The position numbers and the translations under genes were made by a program. Below, one piece after another: positions 43,069 to 51,403 of a stretch of DNA of 64,000 nt. The stretch's first letter is position 1; the number at the start of each line of letters is the position of its first letter. Below the pieces are notes generated by a model. The model saw nothing but the letters and a program-made list of their open reading frames with translations, did no database searches and had not been told where the DNA came from. The stretch spans positions 2,762,501 through 2,826,500 of the forward strand of contig NZ_CP136521.1 of the NCBI RefSeq assembly GCF_032814565.1, written 5' to 3'. This DNA is from Hwangdonia lutea. GTDB taxonomy: Bacteria; Bacteroidota; Bacteroidia; Flavobacteriales; Flavobacteriaceae.

Positions 43069-44384
43069 TTAATGGTTAAAAAGTTCCTTTTCTTTTTCAG
43101 GGTCTATTTCATCTTTTGACTTTTTGTCCAAAAAATAATCAAGCACAATACCCACGATAACAGCACCTACGAACGCTGAATAAACCTGCCAATTAAATTG
43201 GATTATCAATGATAGACTTATAAGTATCGCCAAAATGGGTAAAATCGGCACTCGTCCTATACCAAAGGAACTTTAAATGGTCGTTCTTGCTCTGGTGCTT
43301 TAAACCGAAGCACGATAAGTGCGACATTTACGGCAACAAAAACAAGTAAAGCGCCTAAAGAAGACATACCTGCTACAATCTTAATATCGCCCAACAATAA
43401 AAATCCCGCAACTGCTGCCATAACTACAATAGTAGTAACCCACGGTACTTTCTGTGCATTGGTTTTGGTCATAAACTTTGGAAGTTCTCCGACACTGGCC
43501 ATTCCAAAAAGCAGCCTACTTATGGATATGATACCACTAAAAGCAGCATTAGCCGTAGCAAAAAGTGCAGCGATAGCCAATACCACAGGCAACCAATTGT
43601 TGAGATTGGAAGCTGCAAGAGAAAGTGGCGAATCCACGTTTGCCAAAGCGGAAGGGTCTGCAATATTCAAAACCGTAAAAGCAATAAATAAATAAATTAT
43701 TGTAGTTATTACCATAGTCATTAAAAATGCACGGGGAATTGTTTTCCCTGGGTTCTTAACTTCCGAACCCAAAGCTGCCATATGTTCAAAACCAGTATAG
43801 ATAAAGAACAGTGTAGCTGTGGCCGCCAAAGTTCCAGAAATCGATTCAATTTTAAAAAATTCTGCTTTGGGTGGACCAGTTTCCAAAAGTCCAAATACTA
43901 TCAATAATAACAATCCCAAAAGTTGAATGCTGACCATAATAATATTTGCTGTCGACGATTTTGTGATGCCTGTAATACTAATTAATGACAACACCAATAA
44001 AATGCCATAACTTATTAGAAGAGAGGGCATATTAAAAAACGTATTGAAATACCCCGAAAAGGCAAGTAACACGGCTGCAATGGTGGCCGAACTATGAAAC
44101 GCAATCGTCCAACCCGTGAGAAAAGACGGAATATCAATTTTTGGAAATGCCTTGCGTACAAAAATAAATTCCGCACCAGCATTGGGGTAGGTAGAGGACA
44201 ATTCTGCATACGACATTGCAGAGACACTGGCCGCAATTGCTGCAAAAATGAAACTCAACCAAAGGTCTGTGCCCGCTTGTCCAGCAGCTGCACCGATTAC
44301 GGTATAGATTCCTGCACCCACAATAGTACCCACACCATAAAAAGTGAGTCGAAGGGTACCTAATGATTTTTTTAATTCTGCCAT
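43069..44384 (-). pseudogene. Amino-acid/polyamine/organocation (APC) permease, frameshifted
   Basis: The first part (43257-44384, 375 residues) is an APC permease. It starts KSLGTLRLTFYGVGTIVGAG with the typical TM1 unwound motif, has about ten transmembrane helices, and ends ERPFKVPLV. A new frame then reads GIGRVPILPILAILISLSL, YSAFVGAVIVGIVLDYF and a polar tail to 43069. This is exactly the family's last two helices. The join needs one extra base near 43254-43256, so a single-base deletion (or sequencing error) split the gene. A separate 60-residue protein starting at 43251 is less likely. Possible substrates are amino acids. Confidence 0.8.
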
Positions 44385-44402
44385 AATACTATTAGTAATT
44401 TA

Positions 44403-44588
44403 TTATCCATTTTTATCTAAATTTCTTTTTTCCATCTCTGCCTTTACGATTCCACGCTCTAAAGCTTCATCTTTTGAGCATTTTTTATCCACGTATAAAT
44501 CCCTTGCATATTTTAATGCTACTGCTCTAATATTTTCATCCAGCACATTAAGTCTCTCCTGATAATCCTTAAATAAATCCTCCTTCAT
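44403..44588 (-). CDS. Small helical protein of 61 residues
   Basis: The sequence MKEDLFKDYQERLNVLDEN, then IRAVALKYARDLYVDKKCSK, DEALERGIVKAEMEKRNLD is helical and charged. It resembles the 58-residue protein at 42883-43059 (shared AL..A..L..KK.S..EAL..GI..AE pattern). It lies directly upstream of the frameshifted permease and a few bases after the truncated transporter. Function unknown. Confidence 0.6.
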   Translation of the reverse strand: MKEDLFKDYQERLNVLDENIRAVALKYARDLYVDKKCSKDEALERGIVKAEMEKRNLDKNG

Positions 44589-44591
44589 TTT

Positions 44592-44789
44592 TTAAAATAG
44601 TTTTATAACAAAAAACACCATAGCCACTTCAGGGCTCGCATTTACAAGAGCGAGGAATGCAACCCCTGCCGAAGCGGTAAGCCCCCATTGTTTACGCAGC
44701 ATCTTTAAAGGTGTCAACAGTTTGTCCGCACCCCAATGTGCCGCCCAAGCTGCCAATCCTAATACTACTACCCAAAGCCAAATATTCAT
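44592..44789 (-). pseudogene. Truncated transporter N-terminus
   Basis: A 65-residue frame starting MNIWLWVVVLGLAAWAAHWG, then ADKLLTPLKMLRKQWGLTAS and AGVAFLALVNASPE. This is similar to the start of sodium/proton-exchanger-like membrane proteins, where many more helices follow ASPE. Here the frame runs into VAMVFFVIKLF and stops, as if most of the gene was deleted. It may survive as a small membrane protein, but a remnant is more likely. Confidence 0.45.
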
Positions 44790-44834
44790 TTTTATTATTG
44801 ATTTATTTTTTTCTATTTCAAGGTTTACTTAAAG

Positions 44835-45626
44835 CTACTTCGACAATTTTAAAATTCTTATTGCACCACGCATCACAAACGTGAAAACGATGCCGCCAAT
44901 TACTAAATCGGGCCATTTACTATTCAGAAAATAAACCAGTATCCCTGCTGCTATAACACCACCGTTAACAATGATATCATTGGACGTAAAAATGGCACTT
45001 GCCTGCATATGGGCTTCTTTGCTCTTGGTTTTGTTGATAAGCCAGAGCGATATCAAATTACCTACCAATGCGAAAATCGAAACGATAATCATCCATTGGA
45101 ACAAAGGTGTTTCGGTATCGCTGAAAAACCTTCGCAAAACCTCTACAAACCCAAGTGTTGCCAATGCCATCTGAAAGTATCCGCTGAATTTTGCGACCTT
45201 CTTTTTTCTGGAAATGGCACCGCCTACCGCGAATAGGCTTAGCGCATATACGATGGAATCTGCCAGCATATCCAACGAATCTGCTATAAGTCCCATTGAG
45301 CCAGATATCCAACCAGTGGTCATTTCGATAACGAAAAAGCCAAAGTTGATGCCCAAGACCCACCAAAGGATTCTTTTTTGTTTGGATTGGTCTTCCATTA
45401 CGGGTGGTTCGGCTTCTGTGGTTCCCTCAAAGGAATCCCCAAGTTTTAAGCTCGCTATAGACATTTGTATCGCCTTGATATCGTCCACGTGATATACTTC
45501 CAATTTTCTGTTGGGAATATCAAAGTCCAAATATTTTACTTCGGCATAAGACTCCAACTTCATCCGAATCATCTGCTCTTCTGAAGGGCAGTCCATTTTA
45601 CTGATTTTAAAAGTGCTCTTGTTCAT
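44835..45626 (-). CDS. Cation diffusion facilitator with N-terminal HMA-like domain
   Basis: A 263-residue metal exporter. The N-terminal ~70 residues form an HMA-like ferredoxin fold (FKISKMDCPSEEQMIRMKLE, then VKYLDFDIPNRKLEVYHV), with one Cys where HMA domains have two. The six-helix CDF part has GLIADSLDMLADSIVYALSL in TM2 and AHMQASAIFTSNDIIVNGG in TM5 for the metal site. It ends soon after TM6 and lacks the usual C-terminal cytoplasmic domain, which the N-terminal domain may replace. It overlaps the 89-residue gene upstream by 4 bp and belongs to the same operon as the Fur regulator. Confidence 0.85.
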   Translation of the reverse strand: MNKSTFKISKMDCPSEEQMIRMKLESYAEVKYLDFDIPNRKLEVYHVDDIKAIQMSIASLKLGDSFEGTTEAEPPVMEDQSKQKRILWWVLGINFGFFVIEMTTGWISGSMGLIADSLDMLADSIVYALSLFAVGGAISRKKKVAKFSGYFQMALATLGFVEVLRRFFSDTETPLFQWMIIVSIFALVGNLISLWLINKTKSKEAHMQASAIFTSNDIIVNGGVIAAGILVYFLNSKWPDLVIGGIVFTFVMRGAIRILKLSK

Positions 45627-45892
45627 TTATATACTACTGAATTAATTGTCCTCAAGTGCTTCATTTGTTTATGCGACTCTATATACCTTTCCAAGAGTGA
45701 CTTCAGGTTATCCAAATAGTCCACGAACGAGTTGACCGAAATCTCGGGTGTTTCGCAATCAGGAATGGTAATAGGGTTTTCATCGAGATATTGGTATAGT
45801 TCAGGATAGTCCTGTTCAATTCTCAAAGTTAATTCGTTAATTTCCTTGGTCAATTGCTGAAGCTTTTTCATCCTTATTGTTTTTTCCTGCAT
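45623..45892 (-). CDS. Hypothetical 89-residue protein in the Fur-CDF operon
   Basis: A small acidic helical protein: LQQLTKEINELTLRIEQDYP, ELYQYLDENPITIP, and VDYLDNLKSLLERYIESHKQ. The true start may be the Met at residue 8 (MKKLQQ), because the first seven codons overlap the end of the Fur gene. It overlaps the CDF gene at the other end by 4 bp. It has no metal-binding motif beyond a single Cys. Similar small proteins lie in other Bacteroidota metal clusters, but the function is unknown. Confidence 0.65.
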   Translation of the reverse strand: MQEKTIRMKKLQQLTKEINELTLRIEQDYPELYQYLDENPITIPDCETPEISVNSFVDYLDNLKSLLERYIESHKQMKHLRTINSVVYK

Positions 45893-46311
45893 TTTTCACA
45901 TATTCCTTTCAAAACCAAGTTCACATCGTTCACTTCATAATCATCTGGCAAGCTATCTTCCGATATTTTATTTGGTAAACAGATTGTTTTCCTACAAACG
46001 GTACAATGAAAGTGCATATGTAAATCTGTACCGTATTTACCTTTGGCATTTTCATCAGAAATCGCATATTTTGACACCCCGACACCATCATTAATCTGAT
46101 GAATCAACCCTTTATCCTCAAAAATCTTTAGATTGCGATAAAAGGTCGTTCTGTTGGCTGTTTTATTGGTTTCGCTCTTTTGAACAGAGGCTTTTTTTAA
46201 ATCGGAAAAGGACACTGCACTTTGTTTCCTTTTCAGGAACTTGTATATCTTCGACCTCATTTGAGTAGGGCGAATACCGTGATATGATAATATTTTTTCC
46301 GTTTTGGTCAT
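45874..46311 (-). CDS. Fur family metal-responsive repressor, copy 1
   Basis: A 145-residue regulator. The winged-helix half reads RPTQMRSKIYKFLKRKQSAV and NRTTFYRNLKIFEDKGLIHQ. The metal and dimerization half contains DLHMHFHCTVCRKTICLP and CEKCRKK, with two CxxC pairs that form the structural zinc site. Members sense Fe, Zn, Mn or Ni, and the His cluster HMHFHC suggests Zn or a related ion here. First gene of the operon with the 89-residue protein and the CDF exporter. A close relative lies at 49274-49696. Confidence 0.9.
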   Translation of the reverse strand: MTKTEKILSYHGIRPTQMRSKIYKFLKRKQSAVSFSDLKKASVQKSETNKTANRTTFYRNLKIFEDKGLIHQINDGVGVSKYAISDENAKGKYGTDLHMHFHCTVCRKTICLPNKISEDSLPDDYEVNDVNLVLKGICEKCRKKQ

Positions 46312-46348
46312 TTTAACCTTGATTCAAAAGCAACCCTTTTTATTAAAT

Positions 46349-48874
46349 TTATTTTTTATAGGCCAAAAGTCTTAACGCATTAAAAACCACAAGTAACGTT
46401 GAGCCTTCGTGGATGACCACTGCAATACCGATATTGGCCCAACCCATAATGGTCGATGGGATAAGCAATGCCACAATACCGAGGCTTACCCAAAGGTTTT
46501 GCTTAATAATGGTCTTTGCCTTCCTGCTCAAACCTATGGCAAAGGGCAGGGTTTCCAGTTTATCGGCCATTAGGGCAATGTCAGCTGTTTCCAATGCTAC
46601 ATCACTGCCCGCAGCACCCATTGCGATCCCTACGGTGCTGTTTGCCATTGCAGGGGCATCGTTCACACCGTCGCCTACCATTGCGACTTTGGATTCCTGT
46701 TCTTTTAATTTTTTAATGGCATCAACCTTTTCCTCCGGCAACAGGCTTCCCCAAGCATCGGTCAACCCAATTTCTTTAGCAACGGCATCGGCAACCTTTT
46801 GATTATCGCCAGTTAGCATTATCATCCGCTTAATACCGATTTCCTTTAATTTTTTAAGGGTTTCCTTGGCCGCTTCCCGTGGGGTATCCATCAGGGCGAT
46901 GATACCTATATATTCTTTGTTCCTTCTTATGAGCATTGTGGTATTTCCACCACCTTCAAGTTCTTTTACTTTATTCGATATTTCTTCGGATGGTATTGCT
47001 TCATCGAGGTCTTCGTACAAGTCAAGGTTTCCAATATAGATTTTATCCTTGCCAAAGGACGCTTTGATACCTTTTCCTAGAACCGCTTCCAAATCTGACG
47101 CATCGGTAATATCAGTACCTTTCAGACGCTCTTTCCCATCCCTTACGACGGCTTTGGCCAAAGGGTGGTCGCTCAAGTTTTCAACGGCAACGGCTATCTT
47201 TAACAGTTCATTTTCTTCAATATTTCCCAGTGGTACTACTTTGGTAAGTTTGGGCTTGCCTTCGGTAAGCGTGCCCGTTTTATCAAAAGCCAAAGCGGTA
47301 ATGACCCCTAAATCCTCAAGTGGTCGCCCACCTTTGATAAGTACACCGCCCCGTGCTGCCCGTGCCACACCGCTTAATACCGCACTTGGTGTTGAAATGG
47401 CGAGTGCACAGGGGCTGGCAGCTACCAATACTGCCATTGCACGGTAAAAACTGGCACTAAACGGTTCATCAATGACCAAAAAGGCAAAGAGTAGGATACT
47501 AACCAATATCAGTACGGATGGTACAAAATATTTTTCAAACTTGTCGGTCAACAGTTGGGTAGGGGATTTCTGGGTCTGTGCCTCGTTGACCAATTTGACC
47601 AGTCGGGACAGCGTAGAGTCTTTGGCTTCTTTGATTACCTTTATTTCCAGAGTATTATTACCGTTGATAGTTCCAGCAAAAACGCGGTTTTCGTCCTTGA
47701 TATCATCGTCTGCTGAATAGTCCTTGCCCGTATCTTCCACAGGAATTTTGTCCACAGGTACACTTTCCCCTGTGATAGGTGCTTGGTTGACACTGCTTTT
47801 TCCTTTGACCACAACACCATCGGCAGATATTTTACTGTTGGGCTTGACCACAATGATATCACCTATAATTAATTTTTCAATCCCGACTTCTTCTGTCTTG
47901 CCATCTTTTTTGAGCAATGCCGTTTTTGGTGCCAAATCTGCCAGTGCCGCAATGGACTTTCGGGCCTTTTCCATTGCATAATGTTCAAGGGCGTGCCCCA
48001 AACTAAACAGGAACAATAACAATGCACCTTCTGCCCATTCTCCCAGAATGGCGGCACCAATGGCGGCAACCAACATTAAGAAGTCAATTTCAAAACCGCC
48101 TTTGGCGACGGTCTGTACTGCTTCCTTGGCCGTAAAGAAACCACCGAAAAAGTAAGCGCCAATGTATAAAGTAAGACTGACCCAATCTGGGATGGATTCC
48201 ACATAGGAAAGGCCGAAACCTATTCCGAGAAGTGCCCCACAGATAATGGAAAAAATGAGCTCCGTATTTTTACCGAAAATACCACCGTGGGCGTGCTCTT
48301 CTCCTTCCTCGTGGGTCTCGCCTTCTTTGTGCTCGTGTCCCTCTGTGGAAGTTTGCTCTTTAGTCTCTTCCTTCTTTGAACGCTCCTGTTTTTTGGATGC
48401 TTTGGTGTAATCATTTTCGTTTGAAGCACTGCGTTGAACCTGAAGGTCTTCCTTTTCAATTTGTTTGCTTATTTCATCAAAATTTGTTTGCTTTTTATCA
48501 AACTCAAGTCGTACCATTCCAGAGCCTGAAACGGAAGCTTCCAAAACTCCATTGATTGCCAAAAGGCTTTTCTCTATGGAACGAGCCTGTCTTGTGTGTC
48601 TGATTCCTTTAACTTCAATGAGCAAATGCCCGTATTTTTCGGTAATCTCGGCACCAGTACTTTCGGCGAGGGATTGAATGCGGTCGATGGAAATGATATC
48701 TGGGTCATAATGAAAACAGAGCTGTGGCACATTAGCTCCGTTTGCATCGGCAATGTGCACTTTTTCGATGCCCTCTTTAGCTTGTAGTTTTTGAATAAGC
48801 CTTTCAACACAAGAATCTTTTTCGTTTGGAACTTGCGGAAGGATGACCGATATTTTTAGTTGTAGTTTTTCCAT
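46349..48874 (-). CDS. P1B-4-type ATPase (Co2+/Fe2+/Zn2+-class export)
   Basis: An 841-residue pump. The N-terminal ~150 residues form two HMA-like ferredoxin folds without CxxC, followed by a His/Glu-rich linker (GHEHKEGETHEEGEEHAHGG, 179-198). The metal site in the membrane is SPC (S487-P-C489 in AASPCALAIS) instead of CPC, and the final helices carry HEGSTLLVVFNALRLL. These two features define the P1B-4 group. The phosphorylated Asp is D531 (DKTGT), and the HP loop is SDHPLAKA. Substrate is probably Co, Fe(II) or Zn, differing from the P1B-2 pump at 39506-41464. Upstream is the SpoIIAA-like gene, ten bases away. Confidence 0.92.
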   Translation of the reverse strand: MEKLQLKISVILPQVPNEKDSCVERLIQKLQAKEGIEKVHIADANGANVPQLCFHYDPDIISIDRIQSLAESTGAEITEKYGHLLIEVKGIRHTRQARSIEKSLLAINGVLEASVSGSGMVRLEFDKKQTNFDEISKQIEKEDLQVQRSASNENDYTKASKKQERSKKEETKEQTSTEGHEHKEGETHEEGEEHAHGGIFGKNTELIFSIICGALLGIGFGLSYVESIPDWVSLTLYIGAYFFGGFFTAKEAVQTVAKGGFEIDFLMLVAAIGAAILGEWAEGALLLFLFSLGHALEHYAMEKARKSIAALADLAPKTALLKKDGKTEEVGIEKLIIGDIIVVKPNSKISADGVVVKGKSSVNQAPITGESVPVDKIPVEDTGKDYSADDDIKDENRVFAGTINGNNTLEIKVIKEAKDSTLSRLVKLVNEAQTQKSPTQLLTDKFEKYFVPSVLILVSILLFAFLVIDEPFSASFYRAMAVLVAASPCALAISTPSAVLSGVARAARGGVLIKGGRPLEDLGVITALAFDKTGTLTEGKPKLTKVVPLGNIEENELLKIAVAVENLSDHPLAKAVVRDGKERLKGTDITDASDLEAVLGKGIKASFGKDKIYIGNLDLYEDLDEAIPSEEISNKVKELEGGGNTTMLIRRNKEYIGIIALMDTPREAAKETLKKLKEIGIKRMIMLTGDNQKVADAVAKEIGLTDAWGSLLPEEKVDAIKKLKEQESKVAMVGDGVNDAPAMANSTVGIAMGAAGSDVALETADIALMADKLETLPFAIGLSRKAKTIIKQNLWVSLGIVALLIPSTIMGWANIGIAVVIHEGSTLLVVFNALRLLAYKK

Positions 48875-48883
48875 TTTTTATTT

Positions 48884-49231
48884 TTATTTTATCCACTCTT
48901 TGGCATCGTCTTTTTCTTCGGTCTTATAAAATTTTATATGAGCTTCTGAAAAAGGAAGCAATACCTCGGTAAATTGCTCTTGCCATTTAACGCTACCCAC
49001 CAAAGCAACACGCTTTAAATGCTTTTCATTCGGAAGATTTAATTCAATACCCTTCCAATAGGCACTTACCGTCCAGCCTTCAAAATTTTGCATTTCAATA
49101 TACCAGAACACTTCCTGATATGCATTTATGTGTTCTGTTAAGACCGGTATCAAGTTTTCATAATCCTTGGCATCCAGCTTATTCTCTGCTACCATATATA
49201 CAGTAGCCTCTTTTTTATAGATTGTTATCAT
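48884..49231 (-). CDS. SpoIIAA-like (STAS-type) protein, copy 2
   Basis: A 115-residue paralogue of the protein at 42500-42859. Shared pattern: KLDAKDYENLIPVLTEHINA, VFWYIEMQNFEGWTVSAYWKGIE and RVALVGSVKWQEQFTEVLLP. It lies between the Fur copy 2 gene and the P1B-4 ATPase. The two copies, each near an ATPase and a Fur gene, suggest that the metal island came from two related modules. Confidence 0.8.
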   Translation of the reverse strand: MITIYKKEATVYMVAENKLDAKDYENLIPVLTEHINAYQEVFWYIEMQNFEGWTVSAYWKGIELNLPNEKHLKRVALVGSVKWQEQFTEVLLPFSEAHIKFYKTEEKDDAKEWIK

Positions 49232-49273
49232 TGCTCATTATTTAAATGATAATTGAATTTAAAAACCAAAGGT

Positions 49274-49696
49274 TTAATCCAAATTGCCACTGCATTTTTC
49301 GCAGATACCCTTTACCACCAAGTTAATGTCCTCCGTGATATAGCCATCAGGCAAGTTGATGTGAGGGATTTTATGCTCTGTTAAACAGACCGTTTCATTA
49401 CAATTGTTGCAATGAAAGTGCAAATGAAGGTCGTTGCCGACCTCGCATTCACAATTTTCTTCGCAAAGGGCGTATTTTATAATTCCCGTACCATCCTCGA
49501 TTTGATGCACAATACCTTTTTCTTCAAACGCTTTCATAGTCCTAAATAGAGTACTTCTTTCACTGACCTTAAAATCCTTTTCCAAGTCGCCAAGGCTGAT
49601 GGCAACATTCAACTCTGCCAACCGCTTATAGGTCATAAGGCGCATTGCAGTAGGCCGTATTCCTTTGCTTTCTAAAAATTGAACTATTTTTTCCAT
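49274..49696 (-). CDS. Fur family metal-responsive repressor, copy 2
   Basis: A 140-residue regulator with the winged-helix half RPTAMRLMTYKRLAELNVAI and ERSTLFRTMKAFEEKGIVHQ. The metal half reads DLHLHFHCNNCNETVCLT, with a final CEKC. An additional Cys-rich loop (CEENCECEVG) is absent from copy 1 and may add a metal site or a different specificity. It lies 16 bp after the PII-like gene, and probably controls the czc and P1B-4 genes. Confidence 0.9.
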   Translation of the reverse strand: MEKIVQFLESKGIRPTAMRLMTYKRLAELNVAISLGDLEKDFKVSERSTLFRTMKAFEEKGIVHQIEDGTGIIKYALCEENCECEVGNDLHLHFHCNNCNETVCLTEHKIPHINLPDGYITEDINLVVKGICEKCSGNLD

Positions 49697-49712
49697 TTGT
49701 TCAGAAAGAGGT

Positions 49713-50051
49713 TTACAGGTCGTAACGTTTTAAGGATTCTCCCGTTTTAATCTGAAAGACATCTTCTATATTAGCTATATAAATTATACCATCCCCTGGT
49801 TCTTCCGTTTTTCCATTTCTTAGAATTGTTTCAATTGCGACTTGAACTTCCTCATTTTGACAGACCAGTTCCAGCTTGACCACTGGACTATCTGTCACGT
49901 GAAAATCAAGCGAGGGTTTTGCGCCTTTTGCCTTGAATGCTCCCGTGCCTTCTGCCTGTGAAAGTGTCATACTTTTAAAACCACTATCAGCAAGAGCTTC
50001 AATTACCCTTTGGATCCGGTTCGGTTTTATAAATGCTTTTATTTCTTTCAT
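49713..50051 (-). CDS. PII-like signalling protein (metal-cluster type)
   Basis: A 112-residue protein with the PII fold: KEIKAFIKPNRIQRVIEALA at the start, TGAFKAKGAKPSLDFH in the T-loop position, and KTEEPGDGIIYIANIEDVFQ (the C-loop). The T-loop has no Tyr at the uridylylation site, so GlnD control is not expected. PII-like proteins of this kind are found beside CzcCBA and other metal or bicarbonate systems. Here it follows the czcB gene in the same direction. It may sense metal status or adenine nucleotides. Confidence 0.85.
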   Translation of the reverse strand: MKEIKAFIKPNRIQRVIEALADSGFKSMTLSQAEGTGAFKAKGAKPSLDFHVTDSPVVKLELVCQNEEVQVAIETILRNGKTEEPGDGIIYIANIEDVFQIKTGESLKRYDL

Positions 50052-50164
50052 ATTATTAACTTTTTAAATTTTTAATCAATTTTGAACCGAGCCTGTTTTT
50101 TAATTTTAACTAACTAATTAAGACGATAACAAACTCGGAATCAAAACCTTTGATTATTATTGAA

Positions 50165-51397
50165 TTAATGTCCGTGTTCCAGTTCGCCTTTTACCATTTC
50201 CGAAGACAGGTTATAAGCTCCGTTTATGACCACTTTGGCATCCTTTGAAACTTCGGCAGGAAGATTGACTTCAACAAAACCTAAATCAGTAATACCAACC
50301 GTTACGGGTATCATTTTGAATTTCATTTTGCCCGCTTCCATTTCTTCATCTTCATCCAAAATGAAAATGAAGGATTGCTCGCCTTCTTTTATGATGGCAG
50401 CTTCAGGAATAGCGAAACCTTTTTTCTCGCCCTGCACTATTCGCCCTTCCACGTACATACCTGGCAATAGGTTTTTATCCTTGTTTTCTATATCTGCCAA
50501 AACTTCCAAGGCTTTTGGTTCGGTGTTAAATGTTTTACCCACAGACCGAACGGTTGCTTTAAGCAGTTCATCTGGACGAGAGGCCGTTGAAAAATATATC
50601 TGTTGTCCTTTCTTGATTTGCTTTATGTCCTTCTCATATATTTTGAAGTTGACATAAATCTTTGAATTATCGCTTATTGAGAACATTTTGGATTGTTGCG
50701 CCACATAGTCGCCAAGGCTAATCATTACTTCATCCACGTAACCACTTATGGGCGTTGTAATGGGTACAGCGGAATATATTTGACCTTCAGCCACTTTGTC
50801 CGGATTAATGCCCAACAGTTTCAATTGGGAACGCAAACCATTGACGCTGGACGTTGTGGAACGAAATTTTGACTGCGCCATCTGAAATTCCTTGCCCGAA
50901 GAAACACCTTTGTCATAAAGGGTCTGCTTGCGTTCAAAATCCTGTTTCAAAAAGACCAGTTCGTCATTTTTTTCCTGATATTCCTGTTGCATTGCAATGA
51001 TGTCTGGGTGTTCTATATATGCCAACACCTGCCCTTTACTTACGTTATCTCCGGGTATTACTTTTATGGAACTCACATTTCCACCAACAAACGGACTGAT
51101 ATTCGCCTTATCCTGTGGGAAAAGTTCCAGCGTACCTGTTACCTTAATGTTGTTCCCTAAATTCCGTTCCTCCAGAGGTTTCGTTTCCAAACCGATGGTT
51201 TCGGCCTGTTGCTTTGTAAGTTCCACAACGCCTTCTTCCTCGCTGTGACCACCTTCTTCGAATTGCTCCGTTTTTTCCGAAGATGCAATTTCTTCAGTAT
51301 GACCTGATTCTGAATCTGCCTTATTATTGCAACCTATAAATAATGAGGTTACTAAAGCTAAACTAATTATAGATAAATATTTCATTTTATTTTTCAT
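50165..51397 (-). CDS. czcB: RND efflux periplasmic adaptor (CzcB/CusB type)
   Basis: A 410-residue lipoprotein (signal SIISLALVTSLFIGC) with a His/Glu-rich stretch after the anchor (SGHTEEIASSEK, GGHSEEEG) and a GELEHGH C-terminus that may bind metal. The adaptor domains are visible: lipoyl halves (FVGGNVSSIKVIPGDNVSKG and PISGYVDEVMISLGDYV), the alpha-hairpin between them, and the beta barrel (YVNFKIYEKDIKQIKKGQQI). It joins the inner-membrane pump to the outer-membrane channel. It lies seven bases after the CzcA-TolC fusion gene. Confidence 0.93.
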   Translation of the reverse strand: MKNKMKYLSIISLALVTSLFIGCNNKADSESGHTEEIASSEKTEQFEEGGHSEEEGVVELTKQQAETIGLETKPLEERNLGNNIKVTGTLELFPQDKANISPFVGGNVSSIKVIPGDNVSKGQVLAYIEHPDIIAMQQEYQEKNDELVFLKQDFERKQTLYDKGVSSGKEFQMAQSKFRSTTSSVNGLRSQLKLLGINPDKVAEGQIYSAVPITTPISGYVDEVMISLGDYVAQQSKMFSISDNSKIYVNFKIYEKDIKQIKKGQQIYFSTASRPDELLKATVRSVGKTFNTEPKALEVLADIENKDKNLLPGMYVEGRIVQGEKKGFAIPEAAIIKEGEQSFIFILDEDEEMEAGKMKFKMIPVTVGITDLGFVEVNLPAEVSKDAKVVINGAYNLSSEMVKGELEHGH

Positions 51398-51403
51398 TTT
51401 ATA

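Noticed and set aside
43069-43251. Separate 60-residue membrane protein
   Set aside because: It continues the permease upstream in another frame and matches the missing C-terminal helices, so it is part of the frameshifted permease.
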